64,000 nt of DNA, from the NCBI RefSeq assembly GCF_012927645.1, contig NZ_JABBMT010000001.1, forward strand, positions 1 to 64,000, in the 5' to 3' direction. Source of the stretch: Pseudoalteromonas arctica. GTDB taxonomy: Bacteria; Pseudomonadota; Gammaproteobacteria; Enterobacterales; Alteromonadaceae. The translations under genes and the position numbers were made by a program. A model generated the notes under the pieces. It saw only the letters and a list, made by a program, of their open reading frames with translations, made no database searches and was not told the origin of the DNA. Every line of letters begins with the position of its first letter. The stretch's first letter is position 1. Positions 25,249 to 31,885 of the stretch are shown piece by piece.

Positions 25249-27175
25249 ATTTATATCTTGGCTTTGGCGTGGTTTTAAATATGTTCTACGTCACCCAATA
25301 AAATCAACCTTCGGTTTCATTAAGCTTTGGTTCTTCCTAATGCTGTTTACTGTTTTTTCGTCTGTAGTAATGGCACAAGTTGATATGACAGATTTAAAGA
25401 ATCCTGACTTAGAACCGTTTGGTTCTTGCGGTTATACAAACGGTCCAAATAAGTCAGACTTATCCCTTTCGGATTGCAAGACTTATATACAATCCGATTT
25501 AAAATCAAGAAATGCTGGTAATGTTGGCGCAGTAAAATCCGAGCCAACAGGTAACGACCGTTATACTATTTTTGTTGAGTTTAGAACCCATTGGTCACAT
25601 GATTTATGGTTTACTTCTTTCGGTTCTTTCGTAGAAGATGAAAAAGTACTTGCTTGCCCTCCTGCTGCATACCCGCTTCATAAATTAACAGTTCCCAAAC
25701 CTACCCCCGAAAACCCAGATGCTTTCATGTGTGGCAAACCTTTAATTACTGATGATGAAGAATGTCAAAGTCAAATAGGGAATGACCCCGCATTAAATTC
25801 TATTACGTTACCAAATTCTTCGACTGCTGGCGGTAAAATGCCTAAGTGTGTTGATTCTGGCACAGCTAAATGCGAAGTAACTAGCACCATTTGGATTGAT
25901 GTTGTATCCAATGAAACACACACCGTTTGGTCTCCTGTTGGTGGTTCAACATTTACGGGCAACGCATGCGATGAAAACGGCATGGAAGTAAAGCAACCAG
26001 AATCACAAGGTGAAGATAAGTTTTGCAATGTCAGTAACTCCTCAGGAATTTATCAGGTTGATTGCCCAGAATCTTCAATTGCTATCAACTGGAATACTGT
26101 AACAGGCCTTGCTCAAGCCAGCGCTTTAGATAATCAGCGAATCGCAGCTATTGAAGCTAGCTTTTTGAAGCAAGAGGATTTAACGGCTTTGGTAAATTCC
26201 GGTCAACTTAAAGGTGATCAAGGTGAAAAAGGAGATAAGGGCGAAAAAGGTATTCAAGGTGTTGCTGGCGCAAAAGGTGCAACGGGTGAAAAGGGCGCTG
26301 ATGGTAAAGACGGTATTGATGGACAGGACGGCGCTGATGGTGCAACTGGTGAAAAAGGCGCTGATGGTAAAGACGGTATTGATGGACAAGACGGCGCCGA
26401 TGGTGCAACTGGTGAAAAAGGCGCTGATGGTAAAGACGGTGTTGATGGCATAAATGGTGTTGATGGTCAAGACGGTGCTGATGGCAAAGACGGTGTTGAT
26501 GGTCTAGCTGGTGTTGATGGTAAAGATGGTGTTAACGGCAAAGATGGTATTGATGGTGAAGATGGTGTTGGTTGTTCTGTTATAAATACACCAGATGGTG
26601 CATCTATCGCATGTGAAAGCGGAACTGCAAAATTAGAAAATGGCGATTCATGTACAACTGTTCAATTGCCTAATGGTGATGCTCAAATATCGTGTGAAGA
26701 TGGCACTATGTCTGAAATAAATGGCGTTGATGAAGATGGCATAATTTCCGCGCTAGATACCCAATTAACCGAAATGAAAAAGCAAACAACAGAACTCGAA
26801 AAGCACACCGAGTCATTAAAAAAACTCAGTGAATACGATGGCGATAAACCATTAATTGATTATGAAACTAAACCCGATGCCTACACCGAGATAGCTGAGT
26901 TCGATTGGGAAAATAATAATTTTGGTACTGTCATGGAAGAGCATATTGATGCTATGCGTGGCTTACCTTTGTTTTCAGCAATAGACAATTTTTTTGTCAC
27001 TTCTTTTGGCGGCTCTTGCCCAGTTTGGGAAACAACCGTTAACGTAATGGATGCTAATTTAAATATAAAAATTGACCAATTTTGCTCTAGTGCTGTTCAA
27101 AATATACTCCCATATATAAGAGCTATTTTAATGCTAGTTGCAGGTTTTTTTGCTTGGAGGATTGCAATTGAATGA
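25190..27175 (+). CDS. Adsorption/tip protein (pIII-like) with collagen-like stalk
   Basis: By position, C-terminal membrane anchor (NILPYIRAILMLVAGFFAWR) and exported N-terminus, this 661-aa protein is the pIII-type tip protein that binds host receptor and caps the virion. A signal sequence ends near SSVVMA/QVDM (about residues 61-62). A Cys-rich domain (residues 62-330) follows, then 40 uninterrupted Gly-X-Y triplets at about residues 342-461, a small Cys-containing domain (GCSVINTPDGASIACESG), a linker helix and the C-domain. The Gly-X-Y part is made of GEKGADGKDGIDGQDGAD-type blocks. Start is uncertain: ATG 25190 (weak GGGGA upstream) or GTG 25241, overlapping the 25-aa gene. Collagen-like rods in filamentous phage tips would be unusual. 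Confidence 0.82.
   Translation: MPFLELLAPLRSFVVLKVRKFISWLWRGFKYVLRHPIKSTFGFIKLWFFLMLFTVFSSVVMAQVDMTDLKNPDLEPFGSCGYTNGPNKSDLSLSDCKTYIQSDLKSRNAGNVGAVKSEPTGNDRYTIFVEFRTHWSHDLWFTSFGSFVEDEKVLACPPAAYPLHKLTVPKPTPENPDAFMCGKPLITDDEECQSQIGNDPALNSITLPNSSTAGGKMPKCVDSGTAKCEVTSTIWIDVVSNETHTVWSPVGGSTFTGNACDENGMEVKQPESQGEDKFCNVSNSSGIYQVDCPESSIAINWNTVTGLAQASALDNQRIAAIEASFLKQEDLTALVNSGQLKGDQGEKGDKGEKGIQGVAGAKGATGEKGADGKDGIDGQDGADGATGEKGADGKDGIDGQDGADGATGEKGADGKDGVDGINGVDGQDGADGKDGVDGLAGVDGKDGVNGKDGIDGEDGVGCSVINTPDGASIACESGTAKLENGDSCTTVQLPNGDAQISCEDGTMSEINGVDEDGIISALDTQLTEMKKQTTELEKHTESLKKLSEYDGDKPLIDYETKPDAYTEIAEFDWENNNFGTVMEEHIDAMRGLPLFSAIDNFFVTSFGGSCPVWETTVNVMDANLNIKIDQFCSSAVQNILPYIRAILMLVAGFFAWRIAIE
26276..26464 (+). 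repeat. Three tandem 63-bp units in the collagen-like region
   Basis: The blocks at 26276-26338, 26339-26401 and 26402-26464 each encode seven Gly-X-Y triplets starting GATGEKGADGKDG. The first two are near-identical in DNA; the third diverges after GKDG. Recent duplication or slipped-strand change is likely, so stalk length may vary between isolates. Confidence 0.85.
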
Positions 27176-27491
27176 TTTTATAGACTGGCTAGCCCAACAA
27201 TGGCAAGCCTTCATAGATTGGTGCTATGAAATAATTATTTTTATTTTGAATGCTTTTATGTGGTTAGTATTACAAACATTCGAGCGTCTATTGGAGGGTT
27301 TTAGATTTGTTTTTGCAATGATAGACCCGCCACAATTTATTCAAAGTGGCATAAGCTCTCTTACTTCTGGAATACCATCAGATATTGGTTATCTATTGGG
27401 TGCAACTGGTTTTAGTGATGCGTTGGCTTTAATAGGGTTGGGTTATACGTTTCGTTTAACTCGCAAAGTATTAACATTATTCCAATGGTAA
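27168..27491 (+). CDS. pVI-like minor virion protein
   Basis: The 107-aa product, with three hydrophobic stretches (EIIIFILNAFMWLVLQTF is the clearest), lies between the tip-protein gene and zot, the position of gene VI in filamentous phages. pVI partners pIII at the virion end. I place the start at TTG 27168 because GGAGG at 27156-27160 is seven bases upstream and the gene then overlaps the pIII stop. An earlier TTG at 27138 lacks such a site. The C-terminus has a basic-hydrophobic strand (TFRLTRKVLTLFQW). Confidence 0.72.
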   Translation: MNDFIDWLAQQWQAFIDWCYEIIIFILNAFMWLVLQTFERLLEGFRFVFAMIDPPQFIQSGISSLTSGIPSDIGYLLGATGFSDALALIGLGYTFRLTRKVLTLFQW

Positions 27492-27495
27492 CAAT

Positions 27496-28638
27496 ATGAT
27501 AATTTTCCATGAAGGCTTGCCTGGTTCTGGTAAAAGTTACGAAGCACTTGTTAAGCATATAATTCCAAGCTTAACCAAAGGTCGTAAAGTTTACGCCCGT
27601 TTAAATGGTTTTAACTTTGAAAAAGTAAGTGAATTAACAGGCAAAACAGTTGATGAACTTAAAGCGCTTTACACTGAAATATCAGAAGAGCAGGTGCATA
27701 CTGTCTATGACTTGGTTGAAAATGATTGCTTACTTGTTATTGATGAGCTTCAAAACTTCTTCCCCAGTGGCAGGCAAAAGCTTAGTGATGAAATGACACA
27801 ATTCATTGCTGAGCATCGCCATAGAGGTATGGATATAATCTGCATGGGGCAAGCTCTTGCAGATTGTCACACCACATGGAAACGAAGAATAGAGCGCAAA
27901 ATTTCATTTTTAAAACTATCTATGGTTGGTATGGATAGTAAATATAAATGGGAAATGTACCAAGGTTCTATTAACGGCGTAAAAGGCGATGTCGTTTTTA
28001 CTAAAATAAAATCTGGTGTTGAAAAGTACGACTCTAAATATTTTGGTTCTTATCTTAGTCACCAACAAACAACTGGCAACACAGATGTTTATTCTGATGA
28101 TCGTGTTAATGTATTTAAGTCCAAGCAGTTTATTTTCTATTTACCTTTATTTATTTTTCTTGTGGCTTTTTCACTTTATTTTCTAAATGGCTTCTTTGAC
28201 AGTGAATCAAAGTTGGAATCTGAAAAAGCTAAAGAACCTAGCAACGGGCCCGTTGCAAAACCCGAAAATAACCAATTAATTTCAACTGGCGACTTGCCAC
28301 AAAAATCAGCTGAGCAAAAACCAAAATCCAGTACAGACCCATATGAAAGGTTGAGGGATTTAATTCAGCAAAACAACTCTATCATTACTTACGAAGAAAT
28401 TTATAAAGGCCGAATAGTTGACGTTTTATTGGTTGTCGAAAACTCAAATAAGCAAATACTTGATAAATTTACACGTGATGAATTATTAATGCTTGGTTAT
28501 CGCTTAAAGAAAACCTTATTAGGTATTGAAGCATATCGCGGTGACCATTTGGCCGCAGTTTTTAGATATAGACCAAGAGGACAGATTTTTAATCAAGTAC
28601 CCGACGAATCATACCATGATTTATATACATCCAATTAA
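27496..28638 (+). CDS. zot: Zot-domain assembly ATPase (pI)
   Basis: This 380-aa inner-membrane ATPase drives virion assembly and extrusion. Walker A is GLPGSGKS at residues 7-14 and the Walker B-like strand is LLVIDELQNFF with Asp83-Glu84. The Zot domain covers about residues 1-190. A single transmembrane helix (about 212-233) leads to a periplasmic tail. The Zot name comes from Vibrio cholerae CTXphi; phage assembly is the primary role and toxin activity should not be assumed. It starts four bases after the pVI-like gene. Its stop codon lies within a large hairpin. Confidence 0.93.
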   Translation: MIIFHEGLPGSGKSYEALVKHIIPSLTKGRKVYARLNGFNFEKVSELTGKTVDELKALYTEISEEQVHTVYDLVENDCLLVIDELQNFFPSGRQKLSDEMTQFIAEHRHRGMDIICMGQALADCHTTWKRRIERKISFLKLSMVGMDSKYKWEMYQGSINGVKGDVVFTKIKSGVEKYDSKYFGSYLSHQQTTGNTDVYSDDRVNVFKSKQFIFYLPLFIFLVAFSLYFLNGFFDSESKLESEKAKEPSNGPVAKPENNQLISTGDLPQKSAEQKPKSSTDPYERLRDLIQQNNSIITYEEIYKGRIVDVLLVVENSNKQILDKFTRDELLMLGYRLKKTLLGIEAYRGDHLAAVFRYRPRGQIFNQVPDESYHDLYTSN

Positions 28639-28689
28639 ACGCCAGAGCCTACGCTTTTCAACTTGTTGAAACCGTAGGCTGGCGTTTAA
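28635..28689 (+). promoter_or_regulatory. 55-nt hairpin after zot, candidate packaging signal or terminator
   Basis: TTAAACGCC, then AGCCTACG, then TTTCAA on the left pair with TTGAAA, CGTAGGCT and GGCGTTTAA on the right, with a CTTG loop and only a 2-nt bulge (AG) plus small internal mismatches. The zot stop codon is inside. No T-tract follows, which argues against a simple terminator. In Ff phages an imperfect hairpin after the assembly genes is the packaging signal, and this location fits. Confidence 0.55.
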
Positions 28690-28724
28690 ATATTTACAAA
28701 TAAGATACCGTCACTGGTGACATT

Positions 28725-28910
28725 ATGACTAGAAATCAAAAGTACGAACAAAAGCAAAAAGGCAAAGGGTTAAAAAAAGTAACCCTTTGGATACCTGATG
28801 ACTCAGAAATTGAGATAAAACAAATGATAGAGTTTTTAATCGATAACCCTGACCACATTCCCTTTATGGCTCGCAGTGTCATAACTGGCCGCATGAAAAA
28901 GGCTATTTAA
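28725..28910 (+). CDS. Small prophage protein, ribbon-helix-helix-like
   Basis: The 61-aa product has a basic N-terminus (MTRNQKYEQKQKGKGLKKV), a beta-strand-like KKVTLWIP followed by two short helices (EIEIKQMIEFLIDNP and MARSVITGRMKKAI). This is the plan of Arc/MetJ-type DNA-binding dimers, though no family is recognised with certainty. It converges with another small RHH-like gene, overlapping its end by 8 bp. It may regulate late phage functions or replication. Confidence 0.5.
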   Translation: MTRNQKYEQKQKGKGLKKVTLWIPDDSEIEIKQMIEFLIDNPDHIPFMARSVITGRMKKAI

Positions 28911-29139
28911 TCAGATTATCGAATGCTTGCTTAAAGTCGTTAATAGCCTCAATTTTATCGTCTAGTGAATTAACTAAACGATAGTTCTCAGCTTTTAAAT
29001 TGCTGATTTCAGTTTGTGTTTTTTGATATTCGAGTATCAAATAATCAATTAACTTGGTTGAAGTATTAATATTTAGCCTGCCCTTTAAGCGATTAAGCTC
29101 CTTGGTTACTTCATCATTTGGGCGGTATGTAATAGCCAT
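28903..29139 (-). CDS. Small prophage protein: RHH-type N-terminus and coiled coil
   Basis: I start this at ATG 29139, because AAGGA lies seven bases upstream; an earlier ATG at 29160 has none. The 78-aa product opens MAITYRPNDEVTKELNRLKG, a typical ribbon-helix-helix opening, and continues with a helix (TSTKLIDYLILEYQKTQTEI) and a coiled coil rich in Glu, Lys, Leu. It should be a DNA-binding dimer. Four copies of TTTGCAATCA and three of GCCAGGATAAA lie from just upstream of its start outward and are likely targets, giving autoregulation. Confidence 0.6.
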   Translation of the reverse strand: MAITYRPNDEVTKELNRLKGRLNINTSTKLIDYLILEYQKTQTEISNLKAENYRLVNSLDDKIEAINDFKQAFDNLIK

Positions 29140-29149
29140 CTTAGTATCC

Positions 29150-29291
29150 TTTGCAATCATAATGAACAGCCAGGATAAACCTTCAGTTGTGATTTTGCAA
29201 TCAAAACACCACTATTAAGCCAGGATAAAAAGCACCATTTGCAATCATTAAAGTGAAAGCCGGTTGCTTGCCAGGATAAAGAATGCAATCA
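29150..29291. repeat. Iteron-like array: TTTGCAATCA x4 and GCCAGGATAAA x3
   Basis: TTTGCAATCA occurs at 29150, 29194 and 29238, and as AATGCAATCA at 29282, each exactly 44 bp apart. GCCAGGATAAA occurs at 29169, 29219 and 29270, spaced 50 and 51 bp. Both motifs are direct repeats. The array sits at the 5' side of the leftward RHH gene and could be its operators or part of a replication origin. Confidence 0.75.
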
Positions 29292-29517
29292 AATGCAGAG
29301 ACATTTTTATGGCGCAGCCATGTAGACCGCTCACCGTTATTAATTTAGCATCATACTCTATCGGTCGTAACCAAGCGAAGCGCAACCCCTGCCCTTAGTT
29401 ACTCGATACCGCGCTTGCGCCCTTGATAAACAAATACGGAATTTCTGTTAATGCATAATCCGAGATTTACACCTGTGCTGAGTTCCTATTGTGATTTTAA
29501 TAAAGGAGTAAATCACA
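29292..29517. other. Prophage intergenic region, possible origin
   Basis: No gene is supported in this stretch. It holds GC-rich segments with self-complementary pieces (AAGCGAAGCGC near 29373 and GCGCTTGCGCCC near 29412) that could fold in single-stranded DNA. In filamentous phages the origins occupy such an intergenic region, but the nick site cannot be located by eye. Confidence 0.35.
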
Positions 29518-29519
29518 AT
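29488..29519 (+). promoter_or_regulatory. Hairpin enclosing the ribosome-binding site of the DUF3653-like gene
   Basis: ATTGTGATTT (29488-29497) is the perfect reverse complement of AAATCACAAT (29510-29519). The 12-nt loop contains AAAGGAG, the ribosome-binding site, and the right arm contains the first two bases of the start codon at 29518. It may act as an RNA switch, or the same palindrome may be a DNA operator. Confidence 0.55.
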
Positions 29520-29928
29520 GGGAAATTTTAAAATGCAGTTCTTATCATTGTTCGGCTTTGATTATGCAAAAGGCGCTAAAGAACTGGGTGTAAGTGAACG
29601 TCAAGTAAGGCGGTATGTGAAAGCAAATAAAGCATCTAAGCCAATCGAAAAATTAATATCAATTATGTATCGGGGGTATCTTCCTCCAACTGGCCCATGG
29701 GCAGATTGCAGAATTTCATATCATGACCACACTATGACTACACCATGGGGCAAAGTTAAACCATCCGATGTTCAACTAGTTCACCGATACAAATGGTCAG
29801 CAAGGAAATCTGAAAATATGTACAAAACACTTAAGGAACAAAATAAAACACAAGATGTATATTTATCTGACCTACAAAGCCAGCTTTTAGATATAATTGG
29901 CGAAATCTCAGAGCGTACAGGGAGTTAG
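29518..29928 (+). CDS. Prophage DUF3653-like regulator with helix-turn-helix
   Basis: The 136-aa product has a helix-turn-helix in the N-terminal third (DYAKGAKELGVSERQVRRYV then KANKASKPIEKL) followed by GYLPPTGPWADCRISYHDHT, then TPWGKVKPSDV, which match the DUF3653 phage-protein pattern. It is therefore a probable transcriptional regulator of the phage. Translation may be controlled by the hairpin around its start. It is followed one base later by a membrane protein gene. Confidence 0.68.
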   Translation: MGNFKMQFLSLFGFDYAKGAKELGVSERQVRRYVKANKASKPIEKLISIMYRGYLPPTGPWADCRISYHDHTMTTPWGKVKPSDVQLVHRYKWSARKSENMYKTLKEQNKTQDVYLSDLQSQLLDIIGEISERTGS

Positions 29929-29929
29929 T

Positions 29930-30283
29930 ATGAGTAATTTAAAAATTTTTATAATCATATTCATTGTATTATCGGTGGCTTTGTTTGTTGCAAATAAATC
30001 ACGCACTAAACCAACTAATTTAAACAGTGTTGAACACATAGCTAAAGAGGAAACTTTTTCACACAATTTTGAGGTTGCTATGGAAAAACACAAAAAGGAG
30101 CAAGATGAGCAACTACATAAACTTCGAGACGCCTATATTGAAAGTTTAAAAAATAAATATGGTGAAGAAAAATTCCAAGAGCTACTTGGTGTATGTGATT
30201 TATTTACTAATTTATATGTAAATAATAGAACCAAGGAAAATGAATTAAAGTATGTTGAAGCTTGCGACCCTATGTACCACTAA
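29930..30283 (+). CDS. Prophage membrane-anchored hypothetical protein
   Basis: The 117-aa product begins MSNLKIFIIIFIVLSVALFV, a single N-terminal membrane segment, followed by a charged helical domain with Glu/Lys runs (EVAMEKHKKEQDEQLHKLRD) and two Cys near the end. I chose ATG 29930 because GGGAG precedes it; an in-frame ATG at 29897 lies in the upstream gene. I do not recognise the family. A role in superinfection exclusion is a guess only. Confidence 0.55.
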   Translation: MSNLKIFIIIFIVLSVALFVANKSRTKPTNLNSVEHIAKEETFSHNFEVAMEKHKKEQDEQLHKLRDAYIESLKNKYGEEKFQELLGVCDLFTNLYVNNRTKENELKYVEACDPMYH

Positions 30284-30290
30284 TGCCAAA

Positions 30291-30306
30291 CTGTCAAGAT
30301 AGACAG
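30291..30306. promoter_or_regulatory. CTGTC-GACAG inverted repeat near the right prophage end
   Basis: CTGTC AAGATA GACAG is a short inverted repeat that resembles the half-sites in the prophage switch region. It may be an additional operator. The resemblance is only five to seven bases. Confidence 0.3.
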
Positions 30307-30324
30307 CAGCACTAACCAATTAAT

Positions 30325-30353
30325 AAAAAAGGGCTTTTCGCCCTTTTCTTTAA
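30325..30353 (+). terminator. Terminator at the right end of the prophage
   Basis: AAAAAGGGC pairs with GCCCTTTT around TTTTC and is followed by a T-rich stretch. It lies just inside the right attachment site. Confidence 0.85.
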
Positions 30354-30380
30354 TATTACGTACCGTAATTTATGGGCTAT
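30353..30380. other. dif-like attachment site, right prophage junction
   Basis: The spacer CGTAAT (30364-30369) and arm TTATGGGCTAT (30370-30380) match the left junction in 16 of 17 bases. The other arm, ATATTACGTAC, matches the XerD consensus in only 7 of 11 positions, as expected when this half comes from the phage attP. Confidence 0.7.
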
Positions 30381-30423
30381 TATCTATATTTGCGAGAGCA
30401 CCTATATAAATACACGACGGCGT

Positions 30424-30480
30424 CACTAAGTCCGATACCGTCTAGTATTGGACTTAGTGGTGGTATTATTTCAATAATAC
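30424..30480. other. Two adjacent hairpins next to dif
   Basis: CACTAAGTCC (30424-30433) and GGACTTAGTG (30450-30459), with an inner ATAC/GTAT, form one hairpin. GTATTATT (30463-30470) and AATAATAC (30473-30480) form a second with a 2-nt loop. Neither is followed by a T-tract. No gene lies between 30381 and 30570. Confidence 0.45.
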
Positions 30481-30570
30481 AGTTTAATTCGAGTATCTTT
30501 CTTGAGCTTCATTATCGCTTAGCATAGTATTAAAAATACAATTTAAGCTGTACCACAAGAAGTAAACAAT

Positions 30571-30951
30571 ATGGAATTTGTGCGCCCGTTAGAACCAATC
30601 CTAATAATTGATGATGTTCAAGATATACGTGACTACTTAAATCAGATCTTAACTGAATTAGGTTTTGAAGATATTCTTGAAAGCAGAGATTTTGAATCGG
30701 CTAAAACGTTGATTGTTGAAAAGTCTCCGAATGTTATCTTTCTCGATATTGAACTGCCCGATACCGATGGTACAGAAATTCTTGAATACTTAAATGACAA
30801 TTACCCACATACATATGTTGTTATGTGCTCAGGCCACAATAGTCTTGAAAATGTGCAAAATACCTGGGAGCTTGGTGCTAAAGGTTTTATTGCAAAGCCA
30901 TTTAATGCTAAAAAAGTTGATACGGTCATGAAACGCCTCGAGCTCATTTAA
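30571..30951 (+). CDS. Single-domain response regulator (CheY-like receiver)
   Basis: The 126-aa protein is a receiver domain only. The acidic pair is Asp14-Asp15 (LIIDDVQD), the phosphoacceptor is Asp59 (VIFLDIELPD), the switch residue is Ser87 (VVMCSGHN) and Lys109 is in IAKPFN. It has no output domain, so it signals by protein interaction like CheY. No kinase lies nearby. It precedes the moxR operon by 25 bp and could be co-transcribed with it. It is the first chromosomal gene right of the dif junction. Confidence 0.88.
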   Translation: MEFVRPLEPILIIDDVQDIRDYLNQILTELGFEDILESRDFESAKTLIVEKSPNVIFLDIELPDTDGTEILEYLNDNYPHTYVVMCSGHNSLENVQNTWELGAKGFIAKPFNAKKVDTVMKRLELI

Positions 30952-30976
30952 TCTAATTTCAACCTACAAGGTTACT

Positions 30977-31882
30977 ATGCAACAGACCGTACAAACGATC
31001 ATTGATGATTTATCTCAGGTTATTTTTGGCAAACAGCAACAAATAAAACTCGCGTTAACCTGCTTATTCAGCCAAGGTCATTTATTAATTGAAGATTTGC
31101 CTGGTATGGGTAAAACCACTTTATCGCATGCACTTGCTGCGGTATTAGGTTTGTCGTATCAACGAGTACAATTTACCAGTGATTTATTACCCTCAGACAT
31201 ACTGGGCTCAAGTATTTTTAATGCCAATGAGCATAAATTTACTTTTCATAAAGGGCCTATCTTCAGTCAAGTTGTTTTAGCGGACGAAATAAACCGTGCA
31301 GGCCCAAAAACACAAAGCGCTTTATTAGAAGCAATGGAAGAAAACCAAGTAACTATGGATGGTGATAAACATGCCCTACCAACACCATTTTTTGTTATAG
31401 CCACGCAAAACCCTTTATATCAATCAGGTACTTATCCTTTACCTGAATCTCAATTAGACCGTTTTTTTATGCGTATTAGTTTGGGTTTTCCACCTAAAGA
31501 AGCTGAACGTAAACTCATTTTAGGCCAACATAATCGTGATTATACCCACTTACCTGTACGTATCGATACACAACAATTAATTGAAATACAAAATAAAGTA
31601 ACTGCTGTTATGTTAAGTGAACCGGTTGTTGATTATATTTTGGCGCTTGTATCAGCAACCCGAAATAACAGCCAATTTGCTAATGCGTTATCTCCACGGG
31701 CCAGTATTGCAGTTGGCAAAGCCGCGAAAGCATGGGCGTTTATTGATGGTCGTGACTTTGTTACCCCTGATGATGTACAAACTATTTTTGCTAGTGTTAC
31801 CGAACATCGTTTAGGTCTGCAGCATGATGTTAGCTCACAACAGATCAAACAATTAATAAATACTGTTGATGTGCCACTTTAA
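30977..31882 (+). CDS. MoxR-family AAA+ ATPase
   Basis: The 301-aa protein is a MoxR-type AAA+ ATPase, a chaperone-like group that matures protein complexes. Walker A is EDLPGMGKTTLSHAL at about residue 40, Walker B is VVLADEINRAGPKTQSALL and sensor 1 is FFVIATQNPLYQSGTYPLPE. The C-terminal AAA lid contains LSPRASIAVGKAAKAWA. It is followed after three bases by a DUF58 gene and then a transglutaminase gene, the conserved MoxR-DUF58-TgpA arrangement. The client of the complex is unknown. Confidence 0.93.
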   Translation: MQQTVQTIIDDLSQVIFGKQQQIKLALTCLFSQGHLLIEDLPGMGKTTLSHALAAVLGLSYQRVQFTSDLLPSDILGSSIFNANEHKFTFHKGPIFSQVVLADEINRAGPKTQSALLEAMEENQVTMDGDKHALPTPFFVIATQNPLYQSGTYPLPESQLDRFFMRISLGFPPKEAERKLILGQHNRDYTHLPVRIDTQQLIEIQNKVTAVMLSEPVVDYILALVSATRNNSQFANALSPRASIAVGKAAKAWAFIDGRDFVTPDDVQTIFASVTEHRLGLQHDVSSQQIKQLINTVDVPL

Positions 31883-31885
31883 GGT

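Larger units (their letters stand above)
21611..30380 (+). mobile_element. Integrated filamentous (inovirus) prophage at dif
   Basis: The element is bounded by dif-like sites and is about 8.74 kb from one spacer to the other. Gene order is that of filamentous phage: regulator (leftward), then replication initiator, ssDNA-binding protein, coat, pVII/pIX-like peptide, adsorption protein, pVI-like and Zot/pI, then a regulatory block. It has no integrase, so it should rely on host XerC/XerD, as CTX-type phages do. It also lacks a secretin gene (pIV), implying use of a host secretin. Every expected gene appears intact, so it may be active. It resembles the dif-integrating filamentous phages described in sea-ice Pseudoalteromonas, but is longer by the regulatory block after zot. 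Confidence 0.88.

Noticed and set aside
26180..26470. Long open frames on both strands across the collagen-like repeats
   Set aside because: They arise because the Gly-X-Y repeats make all frames open and low-complexity; only the plus-strand tip-protein frame has domain structure and context.
26213..26572. CRISPR array
   Set aside because: The repeats are adjacent and in-frame coding, with no spacers of uniform length and no cas genes.
27496..28638. Enterotoxin (zonula occludens toxin)
   Set aside because: The Zot domain here is the pI assembly ATPase of the phage; no toxin-specific C-terminal peptide can be recognised.
29150..29291. CRISPR array
   Set aside because: Repeats are only 10-11 bp and belong to two separate families with different periods, so they are iteron or operator sites.
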